This document shows, in pieces, positions 1 through 6,548 of a DNA stretch of 9,859 nucleotides; within the stretch, counting starts at the first letter, position 1; each line of letters opens with the position of its first letter. The notes below the pieces were generated by a model that did not search any database, was not told the DNA's origin, and was given only the letters and a program-made list of their open reading frames with translations. The position numbers and the translations under genes are program-made. The stretch comes from Deltaproteobacteria bacterium (GTDB lineage: Bacteria > Myxococcota_A > UBA796 > UBA9615). Location: contig JAJDAI010000314.1 of NCBI GenBank assembly GCA_029261955.1, forward strand, positions 1 through 9,859. Reading direction: 5' to 3'.

Positions 1-243
1 CTCGCGCAGCAGATCGAGCAGCAGCGGGCCCTCCGTGGGGTCCCCGTAGCCGCCGATGGTCAGCTCCTGGGCGCCGTCCAGCAGCGGGCCGAGCGCGGCC
101 AGCGTCTGCGCGTCGAGGTCGCCGACCGGGTTCAGCGCCCCATCCCAGTGGTGCCGCGCGCAGGACGTGCAGCCCAGCGAACAGCGGTTGCTGACCTCCA
201 CTTGGAGGCGTCGGGGCGTCGGTCCGGGATCGGGCAGGTGCAC
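1..243 (-). CDS. Radical SAM protein, N-terminal 81 codons (partial)
   Basis: This is the start of a radical SAM enzyme whose 3' part lies beyond the left edge. Reading right to left from GTG at 243, the frame stays open to base 1. An in-frame TGA lies at 252-250, and the only other in-frame start before the cluster motif (GTG, residue 15) is too close to it, so GTG at 243 is the most likely start. The protein reads LQVEVSNRCSLGCTSC, which contains CxxxCxxC (Cys21, Cys25, Cys28), the [4Fe-4S]-binding motif that cleaves S-adenosylmethionine. About 40 residues later comes LTIGGYGDPTEGP, which fits the GGE/GEP-type SAM-binding strand with Asp in place of Glu. The Cys motif so near the N-terminus and the EVSNRC lead-in resemble MoaA/SPASM-type proteins, but the C-terminal domain that would decide this is missing. 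No clear Shine-Dalgarno sequence is seen. The lipoprotein gene lies 49 bp upstream on the same strand, so co-transcription is plausible. The substrate is unknown. Confidence 0.85.
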   Translation of the reverse strand, partial: MHLPDPGPTPRRLQVEVSNRCSLGCTSCARHHWDGALNPVGDLDAQTLAALGPLLDGAQELTIGGYGDPTEGPLLLDLLRE

Positions 244-292
244 GGCCGATCAGGGTAGCCGGCCGGCGTGGGCGCGGCGCGGCCGCGGTGGC

Positions 293-805
293 TCAGACGG
301 AGTCGCCCTCGATCGTCTCCGTCTCCACCACGGGCAGGGAGTCGCGCAGCTCGTCGGTCATGTTGTCGATCTCGCAGCCCTCGAGCTCGGTCGTGGGACC
401 GCCGACCTCTTCCAGCCTGACCTGCAGGCCGCCGGACGTGGACTCGTAGACCACGCGCATCATCGACACGCTGCATTCGCCGTTCAGCGAGGTGGTGCCG
501 ATGACGTCCAGCCAGCCGCCGTCGTCTTCGCTCAGGCTGAGGTTCGACTCGTAGGCCTCGTTGCAGGAGCTGGCGCTGTCGCAGGGGTAGAAGGCGGTGA
601 CCGGCTCGGCGTTGAAGCCGTACAGGGCGCCCTCGATCTTGAAGAAGGCGTAGGGCTCGTCGACGTCTACGGCGCCCGTGCCGTCGTCGGTGGTGTGCGC
701 CGTGACCTCGTAGCTGCCGTCGTACTCGCTGACGGGCGGGAGGTTCGCGCAGCCGGCGATCAGGGCGAGGGCGGGCAGCAGCGCCAGCAGGGGACGGGTG
801 GTCAT
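293..805 (-). CDS. Small secreted lipoprotein, 170 aa, function unknown
   Basis: The protein starts MTTRPLLALLPALALIAGC: a short positive N-region, a hydrophobic core and the lipobox IAGC with the lipidated Cys at residue 19. It is therefore predicted to be exported and anchored by signal peptidase II. An upstream in-frame start at 859 would put 18 extra Arg/Pro-rich residues before the signal peptide, so ATG at 805 is preferred. The mature part is acidic and has four more cysteines (75, 81, 111, 144), enough for two disulfides. It opens with YDGSYEVTAHT, a beta-rich pattern like other small lipoproteins of this bacterial group (impression, not a named family). The acidic tail ends EGDSV. I do not recognise a domain and assign no function. 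It lies upstream of the radical SAM gene and diverges from the DUF2330 gene. Confidence 0.85.
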   Translation of the reverse strand: MTTRPLLALLPALALIAGCANLPPVSEYDGSYEVTAHTTDDGTGAVDVDEPYAFFKIEGALYGFNAEPVTAFYPCDSASSCNEAYESNLSLSEDDGGWLDVIGTTSLNGECSVSMMRVVYESTSGGLQVRLEEVGGPTTELEGCEIDNMTDELRDSLPVVETETIEGDSV

Positions 806-1092
806 GGTCGGGGTCCGTTCGGGCCGAGGGCGGCGAAGAGTCGGTTGGGGGGCGCCCAAAACGGGGCGCGCGGACCATAGCCGCAGCCCTCGGGGCTGTC
901 TGTTCCCGCTTCCGCTGGCCCCCGGGCCCCCCCAGGAGTTCCGCGCCCGCAGAAACTGCCGTTACAAACTGAAAGGCGCACCCGCATAGGCTCCAGGAGT
1001 CGGCTGCTCGTCGCCGGCGAGCCAGGCATGGTGCTGCGGCTCACCTACCGTCCTACCGGCGGCGAGCAAGTCGACCCTTCGGGGAGGCCGTC
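806..1092. other. Divergent intergenic region
   Basis: This 287-bp region separates the minus-strand lipoprotein and the plus-strand DUF2330 gene, so promoters for both should lie here. The best plus-strand candidate is TTACAA (962-967), then 17 bp, then CATAGG (985-990); each box matches only three of six sigma-70 consensus positions, so it is weak. A small hairpin (CAGCCC 884-889, loop TCG, GGGCTG 893-898) is followed on the plus strand by TCTGTT, with no gene ahead of it that needs a terminator. The frames open across this stretch have no plausible protein composition. No RNA gene was recognised. Confidence 0.5.
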
Positions 1093-2796
1093 ATGCTTCG
1101 ACTCATCATCCTGTTGCTGCTCATGCCGTCCACGGTGTGGGCCTGCGGTGGGCTCTTCTGCAACGCGACCACGCTCATCCCCGTCGACCAGCAGCGGGAG
1201 CGGGTGCTCTTCGAGGTGAACGGCGACGGCACCATCACCGCCGTCGTCGAGATCTCCTACACGGGCAACCCGCGCGAGTTCTCCTGGGTCGTGCCGATCC
1301 CGGACACCCCCGAGCTCGACATCGTCCCGCCCTCCACGCTGCTCCTGCTGGACCGGGCCACCGCGCCGCTCATCATCCCGCCCCTCATCGAGTTCGGCTG
1401 GTCGGGCAACGACGACGACTCCGCCGATGACGACGACGCGACCTCCGACGACGACGACGCGGCCGACGACGACGACGCGGCCCCGCCCGTCGACGTCGTG
1501 GACCTGCCCGTGGTCGGTCCCTTCGATCCCCAGGTCATCAGCTCCGAGGACCCCGACGCCCTGGTCGCCTGGCTGCGGGACAACGACTACCTCGTGACCG
1601 AAGCCATGGAGCCGCTGATCGCCGACTACGTCGCAGGCGGCCTGAAGTTCCTGGGCATGAAGCTCGAGCCCGGCGCCGAGGTGCAGGACATCGCGCCCCT
1701 GAAGATGACCTACCCCGGCGACGTGCCGACCGTGCCCTTGCGCCTGACGGCGGTGGCGGCCGAGCCCGACATGCAGGTGCTCGTCTTCGTCGTCGGCGAG
1801 CAGCGCTACGGGCCGGCGAACGTGCCGGCGATCGCGACCCCGGTCGACCAGATGCGCGCCGACCCGCGCACCGGCGAGACCAACTACTACCCCCTGATCT
1901 CCTGGCTCATCGACGAGCAGGGCGGCACCGGCTTCGTCACCGAGTACGCAGGCTGGATGCAGGACGTCGCCTCGCGGGCGAACACCCAGAACACCGGCAC
2001 GAGCGACTTCCAGGAGGCGCGGGCCTACGTGCAGGACCTCACCGTCCGCCACCGCTACATCACCCGCCTGCTGACCCGGCAGCACGCCGACGAGATGGTG
2101 GAGGACCCCTACTTCGAGCCGACGCCCCTCGGCGACCTCGACACGGTGCGCGACCTGCGCGACCAGCCCCGCGTCTGGTGGAACCAGAACGAGAACCCGC
2201 CGCTGCCCTGCAACGACCTGTACTGCGGCGCCGGGAGCCGCTGCGGCCTCAGCTACGCCGGCAACGAGGGCTGCCTCTGCGCCCGGGGCACCGTCGCGCG
2301 GGCCATCGAGCCCGTCAGCTACTTCGCCGGCGCGGAGCAGCCCGGGGTCACCTGCGTCGACCGCAGCCTGGACCTGATGCCGGAGATGCCGATCGACGCG
2401 CCGGGCCCCTGCGACGACTTCGCCTGCGGCGAGCGCGGGACCTGCGTGCCCCTGAACGGCGCGCCCACCTGTGCCTGCGAGGCGGACGCCCTGGCCATCC
2501 AGCTCCCGGACGGGCAGCTCTGGTGCCAGCGCGCGGAGTGGAGCTGCCCCGCCGAGCAGCTGCTCTGGCCCGACTTCCCGCGGGGGCAGCAGGTGGGCGA
2601 CGCGGCGAACATGGGGGACTGCGAGCCCTTCGTCCCCGTCGGCGGCTGCAGCGGCAGCGGCGGCGGTGCGGCGGCCCTGAGGGCGACCGACGTGGAGCCT
2701 TCCTCCTGCATGGCGTCCGTCGGCGGTCGCGGGGCCGGTCTGTTCGGGCTGCTCCTGCTGGGCCTGTGGCGTCGCCGGCCGGCTCGCGCTAGCTGA
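1093..2796 (+). CDS. DUF2330 secreted protein with Asp-rich insert, EGF-like repeats and MYXO-CTERM-like tail, 567 aa
   Basis: The start is ATG 1093, with GGAGG at 1083-1087 five bases upstream. Residues 1-17 form a signal peptide ending VWA, then CGGLFC, the opening motif of DUF2330 proteins. The family body continues with PVDQQRERVLFEVNGDGTIT and FSWVVPIP, and after the insert with ALVAWLRDNDYLV, a recognisable DUF2330 stretch. An Asp-rich linker (residues 107-130) splits these two parts. Two Cys-rich EGF-like stretches start near Cys373 (CNDLYCGAGSRC) and Cys440 (CDDFACGERGTC). The C-terminus has Cys539, a short hydrophobic helix (about 547-558) and RRR (560-562), matching the MYXO-CTERM sorting-signal layout, in which a myxosortase is thought to cleave near the Cys. 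The protein is thus predicted to be exported and surface-anchored or released. DUF2330 has no established activity. The 3' end overlaps the convergent gene by 8 bp. Confidence 0.92.
   Translation: MLRLIILLLLMPSTVWACGGLFCNATTLIPVDQQRERVLFEVNGDGTITAVVEISYTGNPREFSWVVPIPDTPELDIVPPSTLLLLDRATAPLIIPPLIEFGWSGNDDDSADDDDATSDDDDAADDDDAAPPVDVVDLPVVGPFDPQVISSEDPDALVAWLRDNDYLVTEAMEPLIADYVAGGLKFLGMKLEPGAEVQDIAPLKMTYPGDVPTVPLRLTAVAAEPDMQVLVFVVGEQRYGPANVPAIATPVDQMRADPRTGETNYYPLISWLIDEQGGTGFVTEYAGWMQDVASRANTQNTGTSDFQEARAYVQDLTVRHRYITRLLTRQHADEMVEDPYFEPTPLGDLDTVRDLRDQPRVWWNQNENPPLPCNDLYCGAGSRCGLSYAGNEGCLCARGTVARAIEPVSYFAGAEQPGVTCVDRSLDLMPEMPIDAPGPCDDFACGERGTCVPLNGAPTCACEADALAIQLPDGQLWCQRAEWSCPAEQLLWPDFPRGQQVGDAANMGDCEPFVPVGGCSGSGGGAAALRATDVEPSSCMASVGGRGAGLFGLLLLGLWRRRPARAS
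1411..1482 (+). repeat. Asp-rich repeat inside the DUF2330 gene
   Basis: Four GAC-rich blocks encode DDDSA, DDDDATS, DDDDAA and DDDDAA (residues 107-130). The unit is close to GACGACGACGACTCCGCC, essentially the unit found in the lipoprotein gene at 7101-7385. It falls between two conserved parts of DUF2330, so it probably forms a flexible acidic loop or linker and not a terminal spacer. Confidence 0.9.
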
Positions 2797-3382
2797 GCGG
2801 TCCTGTCTCCCAGCTGGCTCGGGCACCCGAGATCGTGCCCTGCCAGCTGAGGGGCCAGGGCAGGTGCCGGCACTCCGCGCGCAGCGCCTCCAGCCAGCCG
2901 GGCCAGAGGCCCAGGTCGGCGTCGTCGAAGAGCAGCAGCCCGGTGGCGTGGGTCTCGACCAGGTAGACGAGCTCGCGCAGGACGTGGGCTACAGGCCGCA
3001 CGGCGTCGCCGCTCCCGGCGAGCATCCGGATCGGGCCGCCGCGGGGCAGGCCGAAGCCGGCCCAGGTCGTGATGGGCAGCGCCGAGAGGTCCGCGGCGAA
3101 GAGCTCCAGGCCCCCGGCCCGGGTTTGCGAATCGGGAGAGGCCTCTCGCAGCCGCGGCTGCTGCCCATCGACCCCCGGGCCGAAGAAGATCGCCGGCTCA
3201 CTCAAGCCCGCCAGCCTCCCATCGCCCCAGCCCGCCTCCAGGTGGACCCAGAGCTCGCCCTCGTCCGGCGCTCCCCCGAGCTCCTCCAGGATCTGCACCC
3301 CCTCGGCCGCACGGCACGCCGCCAGCATCCCCGCGAGGGGCGGCGGGGGTCCGAGAGCAGGCCCAGGGGAGATGCGCAGCAC
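2789..3382 (-). CDS. Truncated, cysteine-less B12-binding/radical SAM-like protein, about 197 aa
   Basis: The N-terminus (VLRISPGPALGPPPPLAGML) resembles the first strand and loop of B12-binding domains in B12-radical SAM enzymes. Residues 104-190 parallel the radical SAM core of the gene at 7652: here VLRELVYLVETHATGLLLFDDADL, there VLALAEQGYKSIYFDDDTF, followed in both by a helix and PWPLSWQG or PWAFMG. Where CxxxCxxC is expected, this protein has WAGFGLPRGG (about 107-116) with no cysteine; its only cysteines are residues 23 and 171. The reading stops at ETGPLS, about halfway through a radical SAM barrel. It therefore should not bind a [4Fe-4S] cluster, and is either a pseudoenzyme or a decaying remnant. 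GTG at 3382 is chosen because homology begins there; a GTG at 3424 is also possible but would overlap the divergent gene. The family call is my alignment by eye and is moderately secure; the frame itself has normal protein composition. Confidence 0.65.
   Translation of the reverse strand: MLRISPGPALGPPPPLAGMLAACRAAEGVQILEELGGAPDEGELWVHLEAGWGDGRLAGLSEPAIFFGPGVDGQQPRLREASPDSQTRAGGLELFAADLSALPITTWAGFGLPRGGPIRMLAGSGDAVRPVAHVLRELVYLVETHATGLLLFDDADLGLWPGWLEALRAECRHLPWPLSWQGTISGARASWETGPLS
2811..2849. terminator. Strong hairpin just after the DUF2330 stop, possible bidirectional terminator
   Basis: CAGCTGGC (2811-2818) pairs with GCCAGCTG (2842-2849), and GGGCAC (2821-2826) pairs with GTGCCC (2835-2840). 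This gives a 14-bp GC-rich stem with a small internal bulge and an 8-base loop. It begins 15 bases after the DUF2330 stop and lies within the last codons of the convergent gene. No T-run follows on either strand, so it is not a classical intrinsic terminator. It may slow polymerase or stabilise 3' ends of both converging transcripts. Confidence 0.45.
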
Positions 3383-3405
3383 AGGTCGGATGGTACCTTG
3401 CCGCC
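3383..3405. promoter_or_regulatory. 23-bp head-to-head gap between divergent starts
   Basis: Only 23 bp lie between the GTG chosen for the minus-strand radical SAM-like gene and the GTG of the plus-strand sulfatase-like gene. This is too short for two separate promoters, so control signals must lie inside the opposing coding sequences or be shared. Neither gene shows a good Shine-Dalgarno sequence. No operator-like palindrome longer than GGTACC (3393-3398) is seen. Confidence 0.35.
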
Positions 3406-4602
3406 GTGAACGAGCCCGCAGCACCCCCCTCCCTGCAGGACGACGGCTGGACGCGCCGCGAGCGCGCCGTGTTGCTCGGCCTGATCCTGCTGCTGGTGCT
3501 GCTCTTCGTGTACCGCGGCATGACCCGCCGCCCCGACCCGTCCCGCATCCCGGCCCACCCGGACATCCTCGTGCTGCACGCGGCCGAGCTCCGGGTCGAC
3601 GCCGCGTCCTCCTCCGCGCTCGCCGTCGACCTGGGTCTGGACCCCGAGCGCACCCTCTACTGGACCCAGGCCTTCGCCCAGTCCAACGACCCGCTGCGCT
3701 CCGCCCTGAGCGCGCTGCGCGGCAGCCTCGTGCTCAACCTGGAGGCCTCGCCCGGGCCCCAGTCCCTCGCGCCTCGCCTCGCCGAGGCGGGCTGGTCGAC
3801 CCAGCTGATCGGGCCGTCGGACCTGATCTCCGCTGCCTCGGAGGGCTTCACGAGCACCAGCCCCGTCGCCTCGCGCGCCGAGATCCCCGACGCCCTCGAC
3901 CTCGCCTCGTCGGGCCCCCGCTTCGCCTTCGTCCAGCTCGCCGCGGCGGGTCCGCCGCTGCACGCCGACACCACCGACGCCCCCGCCCTGCGCGCCGGTC
4001 ACGCCGCCCGCACCGAGGAGCTGCGCGGCATCCTCGCCCGCACCGCCCAGGCCTTCCGCCGGAGCCGCCCGCAGCTGATCGTGCTGCTGGGAGCCAGCGG
4101 CGCCGAGCTCGGCGAGCACCCCGAGAGCCCCGATCTGCTGCACGACTCGCAGCTCCGCGTGCCCTTCGTCATGGGGCTGCGCGGCGGCGAAGGCCTGCCC
4201 TGGGGGCGCCACGACACCCTCGTGCAGAGCGCCGATCTGGGGCCCACGCTGCTGGACTTCGTGGATCTGAGGCCGCGAGCCGAGCGCGACGCGGACGGCG
4301 TGGACCGAGACGGCGTCTCGCTGGAGCCCCTGGTCCACGGCTGGGTCGCGGCGCCCCTGCACGAGCAGGTGGTCTCGGTGGGCCCCGGCGTCGCGTCGAT
4401 CCGGAGCCGCGACTGGAAGCTCATCGTGCCGGTGGACGCGCCCTGGAGGCTGCGGCCGGACCGCGCACGGCTGCACGCCCTGGCCGAGGACCCGGGCGAG
4501 CGCACCAACCTTGCCGTCGGCCGCGAGCTGGGGCCGGTCGGTCGGGACCTGCTCGACCAGCTCCAGACCCGCCTGGCCCGCCCCCTGAAGGCCGCGCCAT
4601 GA
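3406..4602 (+). CDS. Membrane-anchored sulfatase-fold protein, probable pseudoenzyme, 398 aa
   Basis: One transmembrane helix (about residues 21-36, AVLLGLILLLVLLFVY) is followed by a sulfatase-like (alkaline phosphatase superfamily) domain. Family landmarks are PDILVLHAAELRVDA (52-66) for the first strand, YWTQAFAQSNDPLRSALSA for the nucleophile segment, SLAPRLAEAGWSTQLIG for the usual LkeaGYrT segment, LLGASGAELGEH (to 238) for SDHGE..GEH, SADLGPTLLDF, and near the end WKLIVP with AEDPGERTNLA. The active-site positions are substituted: the usual CxPSR reads NDPLR (Asn94), so no formylglycine or Ser/Thr nucleophile is present; the DD of the first strand reads AA or AE; and SDHG reads GASG (229-232). 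Sulfatase or phosphohydrolase activity is therefore unlikely, and a binding, scaffold or regulatory role is inferred. GTG 3406 keeps the helix; the next ATG would remove it. Topology is uncertain because positive charges flank both sides. The stop overlaps the next start as ATGA, so translation is probably coupled. Confidence 0.85.
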   Translation: MNEPAAPPSLQDDGWTRRERAVLLGLILLLVLLFVYRGMTRRPDPSRIPAHPDILVLHAAELRVDAASSSALAVDLGLDPERTLYWTQAFAQSNDPLRSALSALRGSLVLNLEASPGPQSLAPRLAEAGWSTQLIGPSDLISAASEGFTSTSPVASRAEIPDALDLASSGPRFAFVQLAAAGPPLHADTTDAPALRAGHAARTEELRGILARTAQAFRRSRPQLIVLLGASGAELGEHPESPDLLHDSQLRVPFVMGLRGGEGLPWGRHDTLVQSADLGPTLLDFVDLRPRAERDADGVDRDGVSLEPLVHGWVAAPLHEQVVSVGPGVASIRSRDWKLIVPVDAPWRLRPDRARLHALAEDPGERTNLAVGRELGPVGRDLLDQLQTRLARPLKAAP

Positions 4603-6194
4603 AGCCAGCGCATGCGCAGCGTCCCGCGAAGCCGCTGCTCATCGTCGGTTGGGACGGCGCGACCCCCGAGCTCGTCGAGCCCTGGATGGCCGACGGCACG
4701 CTGCCGAACCTCGCCGCCCTGGCGAAGCGCGGCGCCTGGGGGCCCCTGCGCTCGCTCGTCCACCCGCTCTCGCCCGCCGCCTGGACTTCGGCTTTCACGG
4801 GGCTGAACCCCGGCCGGCACGGGGTCTGGGACTTCGGGCACCGCGCCGACGGGACCTACCGCATCGATCCCACGGACGGCTCCCGTCGACGTGGCGCAGC
4901 TCTCTGGGAGCTGGCGACTCTGGGCGGCCTGAAGTCCCTCGTGCTCGGCGTGCCCATGGCGCACCCGACCCCCGAGATCCCAGGCCTCACCTTCGTGCCC
5001 GGCCTCGGCGGTTCCGAGTTGGAAGGCGCCACCTGGCCCCGCTCGCTCGCGGCCCAGATCCACGCCGAGGTGCCGGACTACCCCCTCGACGCCAACGCCT
5101 ACGAGCACGCCGACCCCGCCGACTTCCTGCGCGCCTGCGAGTCCATGGTCGACGCCCGCACCCGCGTCGCTGAGTCCCTCATCCGGCGCGACCAGCCCGA
5201 CCTGGCTTTCGTCGTCTACGTCGCCACGGACCGCGTGCAGCACGCCTTCTGGGGCCAGGCCGCGCACCCCGACTCACCCGGCCACCGCGGCGCCTGGCGC
5301 TTCGCGGACGCCATCAAGGACTGCTACCGCCAGCTCGACGCCGCCCTGGGCCGCCTGGTGGAGGCCGCGGGCCCCGAAGCGACCGTGCTGGTCGTGTCCG
5401 ACCACGGCTTCGGGGACCTCGAGGGCGACCTCTACCTGAACTCGGTTCTGGAGGACGCGGGCCTGCTGAGCATCGACCGGGGGCCCAGGTCACGCCTCGG
5501 CCGCCTGCTCGCCCCGCTGCTGGACCGTGTGCCGCCGGTCCTGCGCCGCGCGACCGAGGCCGAGGCCCCCACCTTCGGCTCCATCCAGTGGACGCAGACG
5601 CGCGCCTACTCGCGCGGGCTCTTCGGCAACGTCTGGCTGAACCTGCGCGGCCGGGAGCCCCAGGGGATCGTGGAGCCCGGCCCCGAAGCCGAGGCGCTGC
5701 TGGAGCAGATCACCGACGCCATGCTCGCGCTGCGCCAGCCCGACGGCCGCGCCCCGCTCGTCGACGCGGTCTTCCGCGGGCGGGACCTCTACTGGGGTCC
5801 CTTGGCTGAGCGCGCGCCGGACCTCGTGATCGTGCCGCGCGACTACCGCTGGATGACGCGGTCGGGGCGCGAGATCGGGCCGCGTGGCCAGCTCTTCGAC
5901 GAGGCGGCCGTGCGCCACACCGGCAACCACCGCATGAACGGCGTCTTCGTGGGCGGCGGGCCGGGGATCGAGCAGGGCGCGCGCCCGGATCTGCTCCGCC
6001 TGCTGGACCTCACGCCGACGGCCCTCGCGCTGTTGGGCATGGAGGTGCCGCGGCCGCTCGATGGCGTGCCGATGTCGGTGCTGTCGTGCGATGTGGGCTG
6101 GACGGACGAGCTGCCGGCGGGGCCGGATCCCGAAGAGGCGGGGGACCCCGAGGCCCTCGAGACCCGCTTCCGCGAGCTGGGCTACCTGGTCTGA
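4599..6194 (+). CDS. Type I phosphodiesterase/nucleotide pyrophosphatase-family protein, 531 aa
   Basis: This alkaline phosphatase superfamily hydrolase (PF01663-like) has its metal and nucleophile residues in place. LLIVGWDGATPE supplies Asp19; PLSPAAWTSAFTGLNPGRHG supplies the probable nucleophile Thr63; YVATDRVQHAFW supplies Asp211 and His215; VVSDHGFGD supplies Asp268 and His269; and HTGNHRMNGVF supplies His444. These match the two-metal site that cleaves phosphate mono- or diesters. The length is normal for the large AP-superfamily proteins annotated as alkaline phosphatase family or nucleotide pyrophosphatase. No signal peptide or membrane helix is visible, so it appears cytoplasmic or is held by its membrane-anchored neighbour. 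ATG 4599 overlaps the preceding stop by 4 nt and has GAAGG seven bases upstream (4587-4591). The same frame stays open far upstream, but that part is antisense- and out-of-frame-like and not coding. The 3' end overlaps the convergent DUF5684 gene by 13 bp. The natural substrate is unknown; nucleotide or lipid-linked sugar phosphates are possible. Confidence 0.93.
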   Translation: MKPAHAQRPAKPLLIVGWDGATPELVEPWMADGTLPNLAALAKRGAWGPLRSLVHPLSPAAWTSAFTGLNPGRHGVWDFGHRADGTYRIDPTDGSRRRGAALWELATLGGLKSLVLGVPMAHPTPEIPGLTFVPGLGGSELEGATWPRSLAAQIHAEVPDYPLDANAYEHADPADFLRACESMVDARTRVAESLIRRDQPDLAFVVYVATDRVQHAFWGQAAHPDSPGHRGAWRFADAIKDCYRQLDAALGRLVEAAGPEATVLVVSDHGFGDLEGDLYLNSVLEDAGLLSIDRGPRSRLGRLLAPLLDRVPPVLRRATEAEAPTFGSIQWTQTRAYSRGLFGNVWLNLRGREPQGIVEPGPEAEALLEQITDAMLALRQPDGRAPLVDAVFRGRDLYWGPLAERAPDLVIVPRDYRWMTRSGREIGPRGQLFDEAAVRHTGNHRMNGVFVGGGPGIEQGARPDLLRLLDLTPTALALLGMEVPRPLDGVPMSVLSCDVGWTDELPAGPDPEEAGDPEALETRFRELGYLV

Positions 6195-6547
6195 GCGCCC
6201 TCGTAGCTCGCGGCGCCGAAGCCGAGCATCGGCAGGCCGATCCAGGGCAGGAAGGCCACCAGCAGCCCGAATTCCGCGCTCTTGCCGAAGGAGCGCGCGA
6301 GGTCCACGCACACGACGACCAGCGCGATCGCGCCGACGAGCGGGATCAGGAGCAGCAGCAGCCACCAGCTGGGCCGGCCTGCGATCTTCAGCAGCACCAG
6401 GCCGTTGTAGATCGGCACGAGCGAGGCCCAGCCCGGTCGGCCCGCCTTGCCGAACACGCGCCAGGTTCCGGCGAGCACGGACAGGGTCAGGGCGATCCAG
6501 GTCACCGCCAGCGCGGCGAGGGCCCAGGTGGGGAGGTCGTCGAGCAC
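6182..6547 (-). CDS. DUF5684-family integral membrane protein, 121 aa
   Basis: This small membrane protein has three hydrophobic segments: about 5-27 (WALAALAVTWIALTLSVLAG), 58-82 (WWLLLLLIPLVGAIALVVV) and 90-113. Between the first two lies WRVFGKAGRPGWASLVPIYN, the hallmark of DUF5684, and later LARSFGKSAEFG with LPWIGLPMLGFG, also family-typical. The length matches the family core. Its function is not established. The start is GTG at 6547, separated by one base from the TAG of the upstream lipoprotein gene. With no clear Shine-Dalgarno sequence, translation probably re-initiates after that stop. Its own stop lies within the last codons of the convergent phosphodiesterase gene (13-bp overlap). 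Confidence 0.9.
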   Translation of the reverse strand: MLDDLPTWALAALAVTWIALTLSVLAGTWRVFGKAGRPGWASLVPIYNGLVLLKIAGRPSWWLLLLLIPLVGAIALVVVCVDLARSFGKSAEFGLLVAFLPWIGLPMLGFGAASYEGAQTR

Positions 6548-6548
6548 C

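Noticed and set aside
258..267. GCCGGCCGGC palindrome between the lipoprotein and radical SAM genes
   Set aside because: Short GC-only palindromes are expected often in DNA of this composition and nothing else marks it as a site.
806..859. Upstream start for the 293-805 lipoprotein
   Set aside because: It would place 18 Arg/Pro-rich residues before a clean signal peptide that begins at ATG 805.
884..898. Small hairpin followed by TCTGTT as an intrinsic terminator
   Set aside because: The stem is only 6 bp, the T-rich run is poor and no plus-strand gene precedes it.
1045..2826. 593-codon minus-strand frame opposite the DUF2330 gene
   Set aside because: It mirrors the GC-rich codons of the DUF2330 gene, has His/Arg/Gly/Val low-complexity composition and turns the Asp repeat into poly-Val; no domain is seen.
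2864..3409. Plus-strand 181-codon frame opposite the radical SAM-like gene
   Set aside because: It is Arg/Gln/Pro-rich without recognisable motifs, while the minus strand has balanced composition and radical SAM-like strands.
3069..4598. Long upstream extension of the phosphodiesterase reading frame
   Set aside because: The frame is open but its product is Arg/Pro-rich and lies out of frame with the well-supported sulfatase-like gene; family homology begins only at ATG 4599, which has a proper site and ATGA coupling.
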